A stretch of DNA of 64,000 bases from Pseudomonas mangiferae (GCF_007109405.1 NZ_VJOY01000001.1:186001-250000), one strand, 5' to 3'; positions 16,809 through 25,622 are shown, numbered from the stretch's first letter. Translations and numbers: made by a program. Notes: generated by a model from the sequence alone, not told the origin.

Positions 16809-17600
16809 ATGGCCAACGAACCCCGCGATCCCGTTCCCCCGCGCCAGCAGAAGGTGCAGTCCGCCGAGGTGGGCACCGGCGTGCTCAAGGCACTGGCCGA
16901 GCTGGCGCCTTCCACGTCCCTGTCCAACCTGGCCGAGCACCTGGGGATGCCGGCGGCCAAGGTCCACCGCTACCTGCAGGCGCTGATCGCCAGCGGCTTC
17001 GCCGAGCAGGACCCCCTCACCAACCACTACGGCCTGGGCCGCGAGGCCCTGTGGGTCGGGCTCGCCGCCCTGGGCCGGCTGGATGTGCTGAAGGTCGCCA
17101 CGCCGCACCTGGTGGCGCTGCGCAAGGCGCTGAACGAGACCTGCTTCCTGGCGGTATGGGGCAACAAGGGGCCCACGGTGGTGTACGTGGAGCAGTCCAT
17201 CGGCGAGGTGACCCTGGTGACCCGGGTGGGCTCGGTGCTGCCCCTGCTGGGGTCGTCCACCGGCCTGGTCTTCGATGCCTTCCTGCCCGAGGCGGAAACC
17301 GCCGGATTGCGCCAGCAGGAGCAGGCGCTGAACCCGCAGGCCCTCGACGGCGACGCCTTGCAGCGCCAGCGTACGCGCATCCGCAGCGACGGCCTGCAGC
17401 AGATCCACGGTCTGCTGCTGCCGGGGGTGAACGCGGTGTCGGCGCCGCTGTTCGCCACTGGCGAGCAGTTGGCCGGGGTGATCACCGTGGTCGGCACCGC
17501 CTCGGTGTTCACCGGCGCGCGCCAGGACGAGGCGGCCCGGCACCTGGGCGAGACCGCCCGGTCCATCAGCACGCGCATGGCCGGCGTCCAGCCCGGCTGA
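16809..17600 (+). CDS. hmgR: IclR family regulator of homogentisate genes
   Basis: The 263-residue protein has an N-terminal winged helix-turn-helix (about residues 20-75, STSLSNLAEHLGMPAAKVHR) and a C-terminal IclR effector domain (VEQSIGEVTLVTRVGSVLPL, GVNAVSAPLFATGEQLAGVI). It is transcribed away from hmgA, with an inverted repeat between them. By analogy with Pseudomonas putida, HmgR represses the homogentisate genes until homogentisate binds. It ends 3 bp before the convergent maiA stop. The ATG at 16809 is chosen because it gives a normal IclR length. Gene-name confidence comes from context. Confidence 0.88.
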   Translation: MANEPRDPVPPRQQKVQSAEVGTGVLKALAELAPSTSLSNLAEHLGMPAAKVHRYLQALIASGFAEQDPLTNHYGLGREALWVGLAALGRLDVLKVATPHLVALRKALNETCFLAVWGNKGPTVVYVEQSIGEVTLVTRVGSVLPLLGSSTGLVFDAFLPEAETAGLRQQEQALNPQALDGDALQRQRTRIRSDGLQQIHGLLLPGVNAVSAPLFATGEQLAGVITVVGTASVFTGARQDEAARHLGETARSISTRMAGVQPG

Positions 17601-17603
17601 GGG

Positions 17604-18236
17604 TCACGCCGGGCAATCGGCCTGCGCCGACGGGTGCGCCGCCTGGAACGCGGCGTGGGCCAGGGCGTGGGCCTCGACCCGGCGAATCTTCGCGAACGGC
17701 TCCAGGTCCACCTCGAAGCGCCGCGCGGCGTACACCTGGGGCAGCAGGTAGACGTCGGCGAGGCCCGGCTCGCCGAAGCAGAACCCCTGGTCGCCGATCA
17801 GTTGCTCCACCGCCTGGAAGCCCTCGCCGATCCAGTGGCCGATCCACGCGCCCACGTCCGCCTCGGCGAGGCCCAGGGCGCGCAGGCGCTGCAGCACGGC
17901 GACGTTGTGCAACGGGTGGATGTCGCAGCCGATCAGCGCCGCCACGCTGCGGACCCGCGCCCTGGCCAGGGGCTCGGTCGGCAGCAGCGGCGGCAGCGGG
18001 TAGCGTTCCTCCAGGTATTCGATGATCGCCGGCGACTGGATCACCAGGTCGCCGTCCTCGGTGCGCAGCGTGGGCACGCGCCCCTGGGGGTTGAGGACAC
18101 GGTAGGCCGGCGCCCGGTGCTCGCCGCCGTCGGCGATCAGGTTCACCGGCAGCGACCGGTAGTCCAGGCCCTTGAGGGCGAGGGCGATGCGCACCCGGTA
18201 GGACGAGGTGGATCGGTAATAGGTGTAGAGATCCAT
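17604..18236 (-). CDS. maiA: maleylacetoacetate isomerase (zeta-class GST)
   Basis: The ATG ending at 18236 gives 210 residues, the normal size. YYRSTSSYRVRIALALKG contains the zeta-class SSYRVR glutathione-site motif, and NPQGRVPTL and QSPAIIEYLEERYP are typical of the thioredoxin-like domain. The enzyme isomerises maleylacetoacetate to fumarylacetoacetate using glutathione, linking HmgA to FahA. In many pseudomonads it follows hmgA and fahA directly. Here it is convergent with hmgR and separate from the hmgA-fahA operon, so it needs its own promoter, which would lie in the 100 bp shared with the divergent GntR gene. Confidence 0.94.
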   Translation of the reverse strand: MDLYTYYRSTSSYRVRIALALKGLDYRSLPVNLIADGGEHRAPAYRVLNPQGRVPTLRTEDGDLVIQSPAIIEYLEERYPLPPLLPTEPLARARVRSVAALIGCDIHPLHNVAVLQRLRALGLAEADVGAWIGHWIGEGFQAVEQLIGDQGFCFGEPGLADVYLLPQVYAARRFEVDLEPFAKIRRVEAHALAHAAFQAAHPSAQADCPA

Positions 18237-18336
18237 GGCGGATGTCTCCTCTTGCGGGGGCATAATGGGCCCGGGTTTCATGTCATTTCGTGCGGACGGG
18301 GGCGATGCCGCCGGGCCGAGGCAGAGAAGGACGTCA

Positions 18337-19017
18337 ATGCAAACGCTGTCACAGAAGATCACCGAGCAACTGCGCGAGCAGATTCTCAGCGGGGCGCTCA
18401 AGGCCGGGCAGCGCCTGGAGGAAATCCCCCTGGCGGCGCAGCTGGGGGTGTCCCGCACGCCCTTGCGCGCGGCGCTGAATGCCCTGGCCGGCCAGGGCCT
18501 GCTGACCTACCAGGCCAAGCGCGGCTACCTGATCCGCCACTTCGACATCGACGAGATCGTCGCCGCCTACGCGGTGCGCGGGAACCTGGAAGGAATGGCC
18601 TGCCGCCTCGCCGCGGAGCGTGGCCTGGACCCGGCCACCATCGAGATGCTCCACGCGCGCCTGGCGGAAGGCGACGCGATGCTTGCCAAGGGCCACCTGG
18701 CCCTGGAGGACTTCGAGCCCTACAAGCAGATGAACGTGGTGTTCCACGAGGCCCTCATCAAGCACAGCGCCAATCCCTGGATCGAGTCGTTCGTGCAGCG
18801 TACCCAGGAAATCCCCTATGTCTCGTCGCGGCTGATCCTCTGGCACGACTACGCCACCATCCTGCGCTCCCACGATGACCATCACCGCATCCTCGATGCG
18901 GTGATCCGTCGCGAAGGCTGGCGCGCCGAGGCGCTGATGCGTGAGCACGTGCACTACGCCGCGCTGTTCCTGCAACGAAACTTCCAGCGGTTGCTGGACG
19001 GCGCGACGCCCGGCTAG
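18337..19017 (+). CDS. GntR family (FCD/FadR-type) transcriptional regulator
   Basis: The ATG at 18337 follows a GAGAAGG site and gives 226 residues. The N-terminal winged helix contains LEEIPLAAQLGVSRTPLRAALNALAGQGLLTY. The C-terminal FCD-type helical domain contains RGNLEGMACRLAAERG and the histidine-rich metal or ligand residues of HEALIKH and HDDHHRILDAV. It is followed, convergent, by the MFS gene. The likely target is the divergent MFS/SDR-operon promoter region, where CATGTATACATG at 20650 matches the style of FCD-GntR operators. The effector is unknown. Confidence 0.88.
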   Translation: MQTLSQKITEQLREQILSGALKAGQRLEEIPLAAQLGVSRTPLRAALNALAGQGLLTYQAKRGYLIRHFDIDEIVAAYAVRGNLEGMACRLAAERGLDPATIEMLHARLAEGDAMLAKGHLALEDFEPYKQMNVVFHEALIKHSANPWIESFVQRTQEIPYVSSRLILWHDYATILRSHDDHHRILDAVIRREGWRAEALMREHVHYAALFLQRNFQRLLDGATPG

Positions 19018-19035
19018 GGCGCCGCGCCCGCTGCC

Positions 19036-20406
19036 TCAGCGCGACCCCAGGGGTTCGCGGGTCGGCACCGGCGGCTGGGCCGGCGGCTCGTCCCGGGGCT
19101 TGCGCACCTGGATGATCAGCACCATGGCCACGACCGCGGGCACCACGAACAGGTAGAAGATCTGCTCGGTGGGCGTGTTCAGGCTCAGCAGGAGGCTGCC
19201 CAGCATCGGCGCCATGATCGAGCCGAAGCGACCGATGCCCATGGCCCAGCCGATGCCGGTCGCCCGGGCGTAGCTGGGGTAGAAGCTGCTGGTGAAGGAG
19301 TTGAGCATCAACTGCCCGCCGATGATGCAGAAGCCCGCCAGCAGCACGAAGGCCACCAGCAGGTCGGCATGACCCTGGCTGCGGCCGATGCAGATGGTGG
19401 CCACCGCGGCGCCGGCCAGCATGATCGCCAGCACCCGGGTCTTGTTCTGCAGTTTGTCCGCCAGGTACGACATGATCACCGCCCCGGTGACGCCCGACAG
19501 CAGGAACAGCGAGGTGGTGATGTTGGCCGCGTTGAGGCTCATGCCGCTCTGCTTGAGCAGCACCGGCAGCCAGCTCAGGTAGAAGTAGGTCAGCACCAGG
19601 CTGGCGAGGAAGGTGCCCCAGATGAACAGCGTCGGGCGCGCCCAGCCGTTGCGGAACAGGTTGACCACCGGCAGCGAGCTGCTGGGCACCTTCGCCTGAG
19701 GGTTGGCCGGGGCGGGCGGCGGAACCTCCCAGTCCGGCATGAAGCGCCGGGTGATCTTCAGCAGGCGCGCGTAGGGCGGTGCGTCGGCGAACAGGTGGCT
19801 GAGGGAGTCCGGCAGGTACTTGAACAGGAACGGCAGCAACAGCAGCGGGGTGATCCCGCCGGCGACGAACACCGCCTGCCAGCCATGGGTATCCATCACT
19901 GCCGCGGCGATGAAACCACCCAGCACGCCCCCCAGGGAATAGCCGCAGGCGGCCATGGTGACCATCACCGTGCGCAGTCGCGGCGGCGAGTATTCCGCCA
20001 TCAGCGCCATGGTGCTGGGCATCGCCGCGCCCATGCCCAGGCCGCAGACGAAGCGCATCGCCATCAGCACCTCGATGTTGGTCGCCAGCACCATGCTCAC
20101 CGTCAGGCAGGCGTACAGGGCGACGCAGGCCAGCAGCACCCGGCGGATGCCGATGCGGTCACCCAGGGGGCTCACCAGCAGGGCGCCGAGGGTGAGGCCG
20201 AAGAGGTTGGCGCTGAACACCGGGCCGAAGGCGGCGGCCGGCATGTTCCATTCCTGGACCAGCACCGGCACCACGTAGCTGATGACCTGGGCGTCGTAGC
20301 CGTCGGTGACCAGCAGGAACACCAGCAATAGCAGCATCAGCCACTGCTGGCCCGAGACGGGGCGCTTGTCCAGCGCCGCATGGAAGTTTGCGATCTGAGA
20401 TTCCAT
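19036..20406 (-). CDS. AAHS-type MFS transporter for (aromatic) acids
   Basis: Starting at the ATG ending at 20406, this 456-residue carrier shows LLLLVFLLVTDGYDAQVISYVVP in helix 1, the D-G-Y-D signature of aromatic acid:H+ symporters. The loop motif GDRIGIRR lies between helices 2 and 3. It belongs to the inner membrane and probably imports the substrate of the divergent SDR operon. An AAAAACAA motif lies 15 bases before the start, suggesting Crc/Hfq control. Ligand is inferred to be an organic, possibly aromatic, acid. Confidence 0.9.
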   Translation of the reverse strand: MESQIANFHAALDKRPVSGQQWLMLLLLVFLLVTDGYDAQVISYVVPVLVQEWNMPAAAFGPVFSANLFGLTLGALLVSPLGDRIGIRRVLLACVALYACLTVSMVLATNIEVLMAMRFVCGLGMGAAMPSTMALMAEYSPPRLRTVMVTMAACGYSLGGVLGGFIAAAVMDTHGWQAVFVAGGITPLLLLPFLFKYLPDSLSHLFADAPPYARLLKITRRFMPDWEVPPPAPANPQAKVPSSSLPVVNLFRNGWARPTLFIWGTFLASLVLTYFYLSWLPVLLKQSGMSLNAANITTSLFLLSGVTGAVIMSYLADKLQNKTRVLAIMLAGAAVATICIGRSQGHADLLVAFVLLAGFCIIGGQLMLNSFTSSFYPSYARATGIGWAMGIGRFGSIMAPMLGSLLLSLNTPTEQIFYLFVVPAVVAMVLIIQVRKPRDEPPAQPPVPTREPLGSR

Positions 20407-20420
20407 AGCTGTTTTCCTGA

Positions 20421-20428
20421 TTGTTTTT
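20421..20428 (-). promoter_or_regulatory. Crc/Hfq-type motif before the MFS gene
   Basis: The minus strand reads AAAAACAA 15-22 bases upstream of the MFS start codon, a match to AANAANAA. Confidence 0.5.
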
Positions 20429-20534
20429 CTTATGCAGGTTGCCGCGGCTTGGTCGAGCACGCACCGCGTCGTTCGGGTGGCCCAGGCAGGGCCTTGTCAT
20501 CGCCGACACCCAAGCGTACCCGGGTTTCGTTTCC

Positions 20535-20566
20535 CTTTACGTAACGGGTTTACGAATTACGTAAAG
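20535..20566. promoter_or_regulatory. long inverted repeat with TTTACG triplet
   Basis: CTTTACGTAA (20535-20544) and TTACGTAAAG (20557-20566) form a perfect 10-bp inverted repeat with a 12-bp spacer. The spacer holds a third TTTACG at 20549. It lies midway between the divergent MFS gene and SDR operon and is a strong operator candidate. The regulator is not identified. The half-site resembles the TTACG of the hmgA palindrome. Confidence 0.6.
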
Positions 20567-20649
20567 ATGACTAGATTATCGCCACCTTGTATCCATGGTC
20601 TAGGGGAAAAGCCCGTTATTCCGCGAATCGCTTTTGACTTTAGCGCATT

Positions 20650-20661
20650 CATGTATACATG
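20650..20661. promoter_or_regulatory. palindromic operator candidate CATGTATACATG
   Basis: A perfect 12-bp palindrome lies 33 bp before the SDR start, 10 bp downstream of a TTGACT -35-like box (20634-20639). ATGTATACAT-type palindromes are typical of FCD-GntR regulators, and one is encoded nearby at 18337. Binding here would block the SDR-operon promoter. Confidence 0.6.
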
Positions 20662-20669
20662 CTAGTTAA

Positions 20670-20677
20670 AACAACAA
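20670..20677 (+). promoter_or_regulatory. Crc/Hfq-type motif before the SDR operon
   Basis: AACAACAA immediately precedes the possible ATG at 20679 and lies 17 bases before the ATG at 20694. This is a perfect AANAANAA match. Confidence 0.55.
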
Positions 20678-20693
20678 GATGGGAATCCACTCG

Positions 20694-21464
20694 ATGAGTA
20701 CCTTGCCTCATTCTCGCCTCGTCCTGGTCACCGGCGCCGCACAAGGCATCGGCGCCGGGGTTGCCCGCTACCTGGCCGCCCGGGGCTATCGCGTCGCCGC
20801 GGCGGACCTGAAAGAAGCCGCGTGCCGCGACACCGTCGCCGGCCTGCCGGGCGATGGCCACAGCGCCTGGGCCATGGACATTTCCGACGAACGCAGCGTC
20901 GATGGCACCTACGCTGCCATTGAAGCGGCCCATGGGCCGGTGTCCGCCCTGGTCTGCGCTGCCGGCATCCTGATCCTCCACGATGGCGAGCGGCGGCTGA
21001 TCGCCGACACCAGCCTGGAGGAATGGGAACTCACCCACGCGGTGAACACCCGTGGCACCTTCCTCTGCACCCGCGCCTTCGTCCGCGCCCGCCGCGACAC
21101 CCCGGTGGAGCACGGGCGGGTGGTCACCTTCTCCTCCTGCGCCGCCCAGCTCGGCGGCTACCGGTCCAGCTCCGCCTACATCTCCAGCAAGGCGGCGGTG
21201 CTCGGCTATACCAAGGCCCTGGCCCGGGAGACCGCCGCCATGGGCATCACCGTCAACGGCATCGCCCCCGGGTTGATCGACACCGCCATGCTGCGCCTGT
21301 CCCTGGCGGACGGGCAGGAAGCCGCGGCCGCGGCCAACATCCCCCTGGGGCGCCTGGGCCAGCCGGACGACATTGCCGCGACCATCGCCTTCCTGCTGTC
21401 CCCCGAGGCGGGCTACCTGACCGGCACCATGACCGACGTGAACGGCGGCTACCGGATGCAGTGA
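20694..21464 (+). CDS. SDR family oxidoreductase (first gene of catabolic operon)
   Basis: This is a classical short-chain dehydrogenase of 256 residues from the ATG at 20694. An in-frame ATG at 20679 is also possible. The cofactor motif is GAAQGIGAG near residues 15-23, and the catalytic YxxxK is in SSAYISSKAAV preceded by SSC. The C-terminus TGTMTDVNGGYRMQ is typical. It sometimes resembles 2,3-dihydro-2,3-dihydroxybenzoate or 3-oxoacyl reductases, but the substrate is unknown. It starts a co-directional run of three SDRs, a NIPSNAP protein, a flavoprotein and a porin. Confidence 0.9.
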   Translation: MSTLPHSRLVLVTGAAQGIGAGVARYLAARGYRVAAADLKEAACRDTVAGLPGDGHSAWAMDISDERSVDGTYAAIEAAHGPVSALVCAAGILILHDGERRLIADTSLEEWELTHAVNTRGTFLCTRAFVRARRDTPVEHGRVVTFSSCAAQLGGYRSSSAYISSKAAVLGYTKALARETAAMGITVNGIAPGLIDTAMLRLSLADGQEAAAAANIPLGRLGQPDDIAATIAFLLSPEAGYLTGTMTDVNGGYRMQ

Positions 21465-21497
21465 GCGCCGTTCCCACCACCTTGCGTGAACCTGAAA

Positions 21498-21505
21498 AAC
21501 AACAA
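21498..21505 (+). promoter_or_regulatory. Crc/Hfq-type motif before second SDR
   Basis: AACAACAA sits 12 bases before the ATG and partly overlaps the ribosome-binding site AAGAGG, the position expected for translational repression by Hfq/Crc. Confidence 0.55.
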
Positions 21506-21516
21506 GAGGTAACGAC

Positions 21517-22245
21517 ATGACTCTTCGCTATGCATTGGTCACCGGCGGCGCCAGCGGCATGGGCCGGGCGACCGTGGAACGCCTGGCCCGGGACGGCTTC
21601 GCGGTGTTCATGCTGGACCGCAACGTGCCCCTGGCCGAGGCCGAGTCGGCCACCCTGCGCGAGCAGGGCCTGGACGTGACCGCCCGGGGCGTCGACATCA
21701 CCGACGAGGCCGCGGTGAAGGCGCTGCTCGCCGAGCTGCCGGCCCTGACCGTCCTGGTGAACAACGCCGGGATCTTCGACGAGCGCCCGTTCGCCGAGGC
21801 CAGCGCCGACGACTTCCGCCGCATGTACGAGATCAACACCATCGCCGTGCACACCCTGACCCAGGCCGCCACGGCGCGCATGCAGGCGGGCGGCAAGGTG
21901 GTGATCATCGCCTCCCGGGCCTACCTCGGTGCGCGCAACCACGTGCACTACGTCGCCTCCAAGGCCGCGGTGGTGGGCTATACCCGCGCCGTGGCCATGG
22001 AACTGGCGCCCCGGGACATCTCGGTGAACGCCATCGCCCCCGGGCTGATCGACACGCCGCTGCTGCAGTCCCTCACCCCGGAGCGGCGCAAGGCCCAGGA
22101 GGCGCTGCAGCCCACCGGCCGCGCCGGGCGTCCCGAGGACGTGGCCAACGCCGTGGCGTTCTTCGCCAGCCCGCTCACCGACTTCGTCACCGGCCAGGTG
22201 CTGTTCGTCGATGGCGGCAAGTCCCTGGGCGGCAGCTACAGCTGA
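21517..22245 (+). CDS. SDR family oxidoreductase
   Basis: This 242-residue short-chain dehydrogenase has the cofactor motif GGASGMGRA at residues 8-16, LVNNAGIFDE, and the catalytic YVASKAAV. The C-terminal VTGQVLFVDGGKSLGG is typical. It follows the first SDR after 52 bp and precedes the third by 11 bp. The preceding AAGAGGT ribosome-binding site is embedded in a Crc/Hfq-type motif. Three SDRs in a row suggest successive oxidation of several hydroxyl groups, or stereoisomers, of one alicyclic substrate. This is inference. Confidence 0.9.
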   Translation: MTLRYALVTGGASGMGRATVERLARDGFAVFMLDRNVPLAEAESATLREQGLDVTARGVDITDEAAVKALLAELPALTVLVNNAGIFDERPFAEASADDFRRMYEINTIAVHTLTQAATARMQAGGKVVIIASRAYLGARNHVHYVASKAAVVGYTRAVAMELAPRDISVNAIAPGLIDTPLLQSLTPERRKAQEALQPTGRAGRPEDVANAVAFFASPLTDFVTGQVLFVDGGKSLGGSYS

Positions 22246-22256
22246 GGAGCGACAGC

Positions 22257-23021
22257 ATGACCCACTCGACCCCCGTCGCCCTGATCACCGGCGCCGGCCA
22301 GGGCCTGGGCCGCGCCACCGCGCTGCGCCTGGCCGAGGCCGGTGCCCGGGTGGTGATCACCGACCTGGACCTGGCGCTGCTGGAGCAGACCCGCGCCCTG
22401 AGCACCCGCCCGGACGCCTTCCACCTGCTGCGCCAGGACGTCACCGCCGAGGCGGCGCCACGCGAAGCGGTGGCCGCGGCCCTGGAGGCATTCGGCGGCC
22501 TCGACTGGCTGATCAACAACGCCGGTATCGGCAAGGCCAAGAGCGTCGGCGAGACCACCGACGAGGAATGGGACCGCTACACCGACATCAACCTGCGCAG
22601 CGTCTTCCGCTTCTCCCGGGAAGCCCTGCCGCACCTGCGGCCCGGCCGTGGCTGTATCGTCAACCTGGCGTCCATCTTCGGCCTGCTGGGCCACCCCGGG
22701 GTGGCGCCCTATGCGGCGACCAAGGCGGCCCTGGTGGGCCTGACCCGGCAGATGGCGGTGGACTACGGCCCCCGCGGCATCCGGGTCAACGCGGTGGCGC
22801 CCGGCATCATCGAGACGCCCCTGACCCGGGAGCGCATCCAGGGGGATGCCCGCTTCAAGGCGGTGATGATCGACACCACGCCTTTCCACCGCATCGGCCA
22901 GCCGGAAGATGTGGCCAACGCCATCCATTTCCTCTGCTCCGACCAGGCCGGCTTCATCAGCGGCCACACCCTGGTGGTGGACGGCGGCTGGAGCATCGGC
23001 AACTACGTGGCCATGGCCTGA
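22257..23021 (+). CDS. SDR family oxidoreductase
   Basis: A 254-residue short-chain dehydrogenase with GAGQGLGRA at about residues 11-19, WLINNAGIGKAKS, the catalytic PYAATKAAL, and the closing SGHTLVVDGGWSIGN. It is the third SDR of the operon, with a GAGCGACAGC leader just after the stop of the second. The three paralogues differ substantially from each other, so this is not a recent tandem duplication. Confidence 0.9.
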   Translation: MTHSTPVALITGAGQGLGRATALRLAEAGARVVITDLDLALLEQTRALSTRPDAFHLLRQDVTAEAAPREAVAAALEAFGGLDWLINNAGIGKAKSVGETTDEEWDRYTDINLRSVFRFSREALPHLRPGRGCIVNLASIFGLLGHPGVAPYAATKAALVGLTRQMAVDYGPRGIRVNAVAPGIIETPLTRERIQGDARFKAVMIDTTPFHRIGQPEDVANAIHFLCSDQAGFISGHTLVVDGGWSIGNYVAMA

Positions 23022-23044
23022 GCGCCCCGAACAGGAGACCTTCC

Positions 23045-23752
23045 ATGCAATACGAACTGCGTTATTACTTCGTCGAACCGGGCCGCATGCACGACCTCGA
23101 CGCCCGCATGCGCGACGGCCTGCCGCCGCTGCTGGCACGCCACGGCATCAACGTGGTGGGGCGCTGGCACGCCATCGCCGGGCGCGGCACGCCGCTGTTC
23201 ATCTACCTCATGGCCTGGCAGGACAACGCCGAGCGCGAGGCCAACTGGGGCGGTTTCTACACCGACCCGGACTGGTGGGCCCTGCGCGCCAGCACCAACG
23301 CCGGCAGCGAACTGGTGCAGCACTACGACATTTCCCTGCTCAGCCCCAGCCCGGCCTGGACCGAGTACCGCAAGGTGCAGGGCGGGGTGAACGTCGGTGG
23401 GCTCCACGAGCTGATCGTCCAGCCCATCGCCAACGGCCAGCCCAAGGCCGCCCACGACTACCTGGCGCAGACCGCGCTGCCGGTCCTGGCGCGCCATGGC
23501 GGCACGCTGCTGGGCAGCTTCAACCTGATCGCCGGGCAGCACATGCCGGGCCTGGTGACGCTGCTGTCCTGGCGCGACCACGCCGAGCGCGAGGCCGGCT
23601 GGAACGCCTACTGGCAGGACCCGGCGATCCAGCAGGCCCACGCGGCCCAGCGCGAGACCCTCGGCCGCAGCCTGCTGGGGCGTGCCGATACCTACCTGCT
23701 GCGGCCGACCCCCTACGCGGCGGTCGACCCCCTGCTCGGGCTGGCCCGCTAG
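23045..23752 (+). CDS. NIPSNAP family protein with two repeats
   Basis: The ATG at 23045 after AGGAGACC gives 235 residues. Two NIPSNAP/dimeric alpha-beta barrel repeats are visible. The first is about residues 2-105 (ELRYYFVEPGRMHDL, then PLFIYLMAWQDNAEREANW), and the second about 119-220 (LHELIVQPIANGQPK, then GLVTLLSWRDHAEREAGW). The conserved W-x-D-x-AERE-x-x-W block appears in both. NIPSNAP proteins accompany many catabolic operons, where their biochemical role is poorly known. An isomerase, cyclase or stabilising role is possible. It lies between the SDRs and the flavoprotein. Confidence 0.85.
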   Translation: MQYELRYYFVEPGRMHDLDARMRDGLPPLLARHGINVVGRWHAIAGRGTPLFIYLMAWQDNAEREANWGGFYTDPDWWALRASTNAGSELVQHYDISLLSPSPAWTEYRKVQGGVNVGGLHELIVQPIANGQPKAAHDYLAQTALPVLARHGGTLLGSFNLIAGQHMPGLVTLLSWRDHAEREAGWNAYWQDPAIQQAHAAQRETLGRSLLGRADTYLLRPTPYAAVDPLLGLAR

Positions 23753-23761
23753 AGGTACGCC

Positions 23762-25501
23762 ATGACGACGACAACCCCCCACGAGGTCGACGTGCTGGTG
23801 ATCGGCAGCGGCGCGGCCGGCATGTGCGCGGCCGCCGTGGCCAGGCTGCGCGGCCTCGACGTGCTGCTGGTGGAGAAGACCGACCGCTTCGGCGGCACCA
23901 CCGCGCTCTCCGGTGGCGGCACCTGGGTGCCGCTGAACCGCCAGGGCAAGGCCCTCGGCGTGCAGGATTCCCGCGAGCGGGTGGAGCGCTACCTGGACCA
24001 GGTGGTGGGCAGCGCCGCGCCGCGGGCCCTGCGCCAGGCGTTCCTCGACCACGGCCCGGCGATGCTGGAGTACCTGGAGCGCAACACCCAGGTGAAATTC
24101 TCCGGCCGCCAGTACTCGCCGGACTACTGGTCTGACCTGGATGGCGCGGGGGAGGGCGGCCGCGCCCTGGACCCGCTGGAGTTCGACGGGCGCCTCCTGG
24201 GCGACCAGTTCGAGAACCTGCGCCGGCCCTGGCCGGAGTTCATGGCCTTCGGCGGGATGATGGTCAACAAGACCGACATCGACCTGCTGCTGCAGGCCAA
24301 GCGCACCCGCAAGGGCTTCCTGCACGCGCTGAAGCTGCTGGGGCGCTTCGCCAGCGACCGCCTGCGCGGCTACTCCCGCGGTACCCGGCTGGTGCTGGGC
24401 AATGCCCTGGCGGGGCGCCTGTACAAGAGCCTGCTGGACCTGGGCGTGCCGCTGTGGGCCAATGCGCCCGCCCGCGAGCTGCGCCTGGAGGGCGGGCGGG
24501 TAGTGGGGGCCTCGATCGAACGGGACGGGCAGCGCATCGAGGTGCGTGCCCGCCGCGGCGTGCTGCTGGCCACCGGTGGTTTCCCGGCGAGCCCGGCGAT
24601 GCGCGAGCGGCTGCTGCCCGCGCCCACCGGCGCCTGGTCCGCCGGCAACGAGGCCAACGAAGGCGACGGCCTGCGCATGGCCCTCGACCTGGGTGCGACC
24701 CTGGGCGAGGGCCGCAACGCCAACAACGCCTTCTACTCGCCGGTGTCGCTGATGCGCCGCGACGACGGCAGCACCGCGCGGTTCCCGCACCTCATGCTGG
24801 ATCGCTACAAGCCCGGCGTGATCATGGTCAACCGCGAGGGGCGGCGTTTCGTCAACGAGGCGGACTCCTACCACGCCTGCGGCGAGGCCCAGTACCGCAC
24901 CGGCTCGGTGCCGGCCTGGCTGGTCTGCGACAGCCGTTTCCTGGCCCGCTACGGCCTGGGCATGGTGCGCCCGCAGGCCGCCTCGCTGCAGCGCTTCCTC
25001 AAGGCCGGCTACCTGCTGCGGGGCGACACCCTGCAGGCCCTGGGCCAGGCCATGGGTATCGACGCCGGCGGCCTGGCGGCCACCGTCGCCCGCTACAACG
25101 CGCACGCCCGCCAGGGCCAGGACCCGGACTTCGGCAAGGGCCACAGCGCCTACAACCGCTACCTGGGCGACCCGGCGCAGGGCCCCAACCCGTGCCTGGC
25201 GCCCCTGGAGACCGGCCCGTTCTATGCCGTCCAGGTGGTGCCCGGCGACATCGGCACCGCCTGCGGCCTGCTCACCGACGAGCAGGCGCGGGTGCTGGAC
25301 GGGGAGGGCCGGCCCATCGACGGGCTCTACGCCGCGGGCAACGACATGAACTCCGTCATGGGCGGCCACTACCCCGGGCCGGGCATCACCCTTGGCCCGG
25401 GGCTGACCTTCGGCTACCTGGCGGCGTGCCACATGGCGCAGCCGGCGGCCGGCGATGCGACGGCCGGGGCGCGCCCGCAACCCGCCACGGCCCTGTCATG
25501 A
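23762..25501 (+). CDS. FAD-dependent dehydrogenase, KstD/fumarate-reductase flavoprotein family
   Basis: The 579-residue protein opens with EVDVLVIGSGAAGMCAAAVA, a Rossmann dinucleotide motif, followed by VEKTDRFGGTTALSGGGTWVP. Near the C-terminus GLYAAGNDMNSVMGGHYPGPG and TLGPGLTFGYLAA are the second FAD-contact block seen in 3-ketosteroid-1-dehydrogenases and fumarate reductases. It probably introduces or removes a C=C bond next to a carbonyl. Together with the SDRs this supports breakdown of an alicyclic or terpenoid-like carbonyl compound. The exact substrate is not determinable. Confidence 0.88.
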   Translation: MTTTTPHEVDVLVIGSGAAGMCAAAVARLRGLDVLLVEKTDRFGGTTALSGGGTWVPLNRQGKALGVQDSRERVERYLDQVVGSAAPRALRQAFLDHGPAMLEYLERNTQVKFSGRQYSPDYWSDLDGAGEGGRALDPLEFDGRLLGDQFENLRRPWPEFMAFGGMMVNKTDIDLLLQAKRTRKGFLHALKLLGRFASDRLRGYSRGTRLVLGNALAGRLYKSLLDLGVPLWANAPARELRLEGGRVVGASIERDGQRIEVRARRGVLLATGGFPASPAMRERLLPAPTGAWSAGNEANEGDGLRMALDLGATLGEGRNANNAFYSPVSLMRRDDGSTARFPHLMLDRYKPGVIMVNREGRRFVNEADSYHACGEAQYRTGSVPAWLVCDSRFLARYGLGMVRPQAASLQRFLKAGYLLRGDTLQALGQAMGIDAGGLAATVARYNAHARQGQDPDFGKGHSAYNRYLGDPAQGPNPCLAPLETGPFYAVQVVPGDIGTACGLLTDEQARVLDGEGRPIDGLYAAGNDMNSVMGGHYPGPGITLGPGLTFGYLAACHMAQPAAGDATAGARPQPATALS

Positions 25502-25622
25502 GGTAGCCCGGCACGGCCCCGCCACGCCGGCGGGGCCACCAGTCCCCCGATGCACCACCGGCGCGAGCTGCCCGCAGCCCGCGCAGGGCGCCCTCGCGCC
25601 GCCAAAACCCATAACAACGACA

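Noticed and set aside
23003-25480. 825-codon minus-strand frame opposite the NIPSNAP and flavoprotein genes
   Set aside because: It mirrors the real coding strand; the protein has no domain and a shadow-type His/Gln/Ala/Gly composition.
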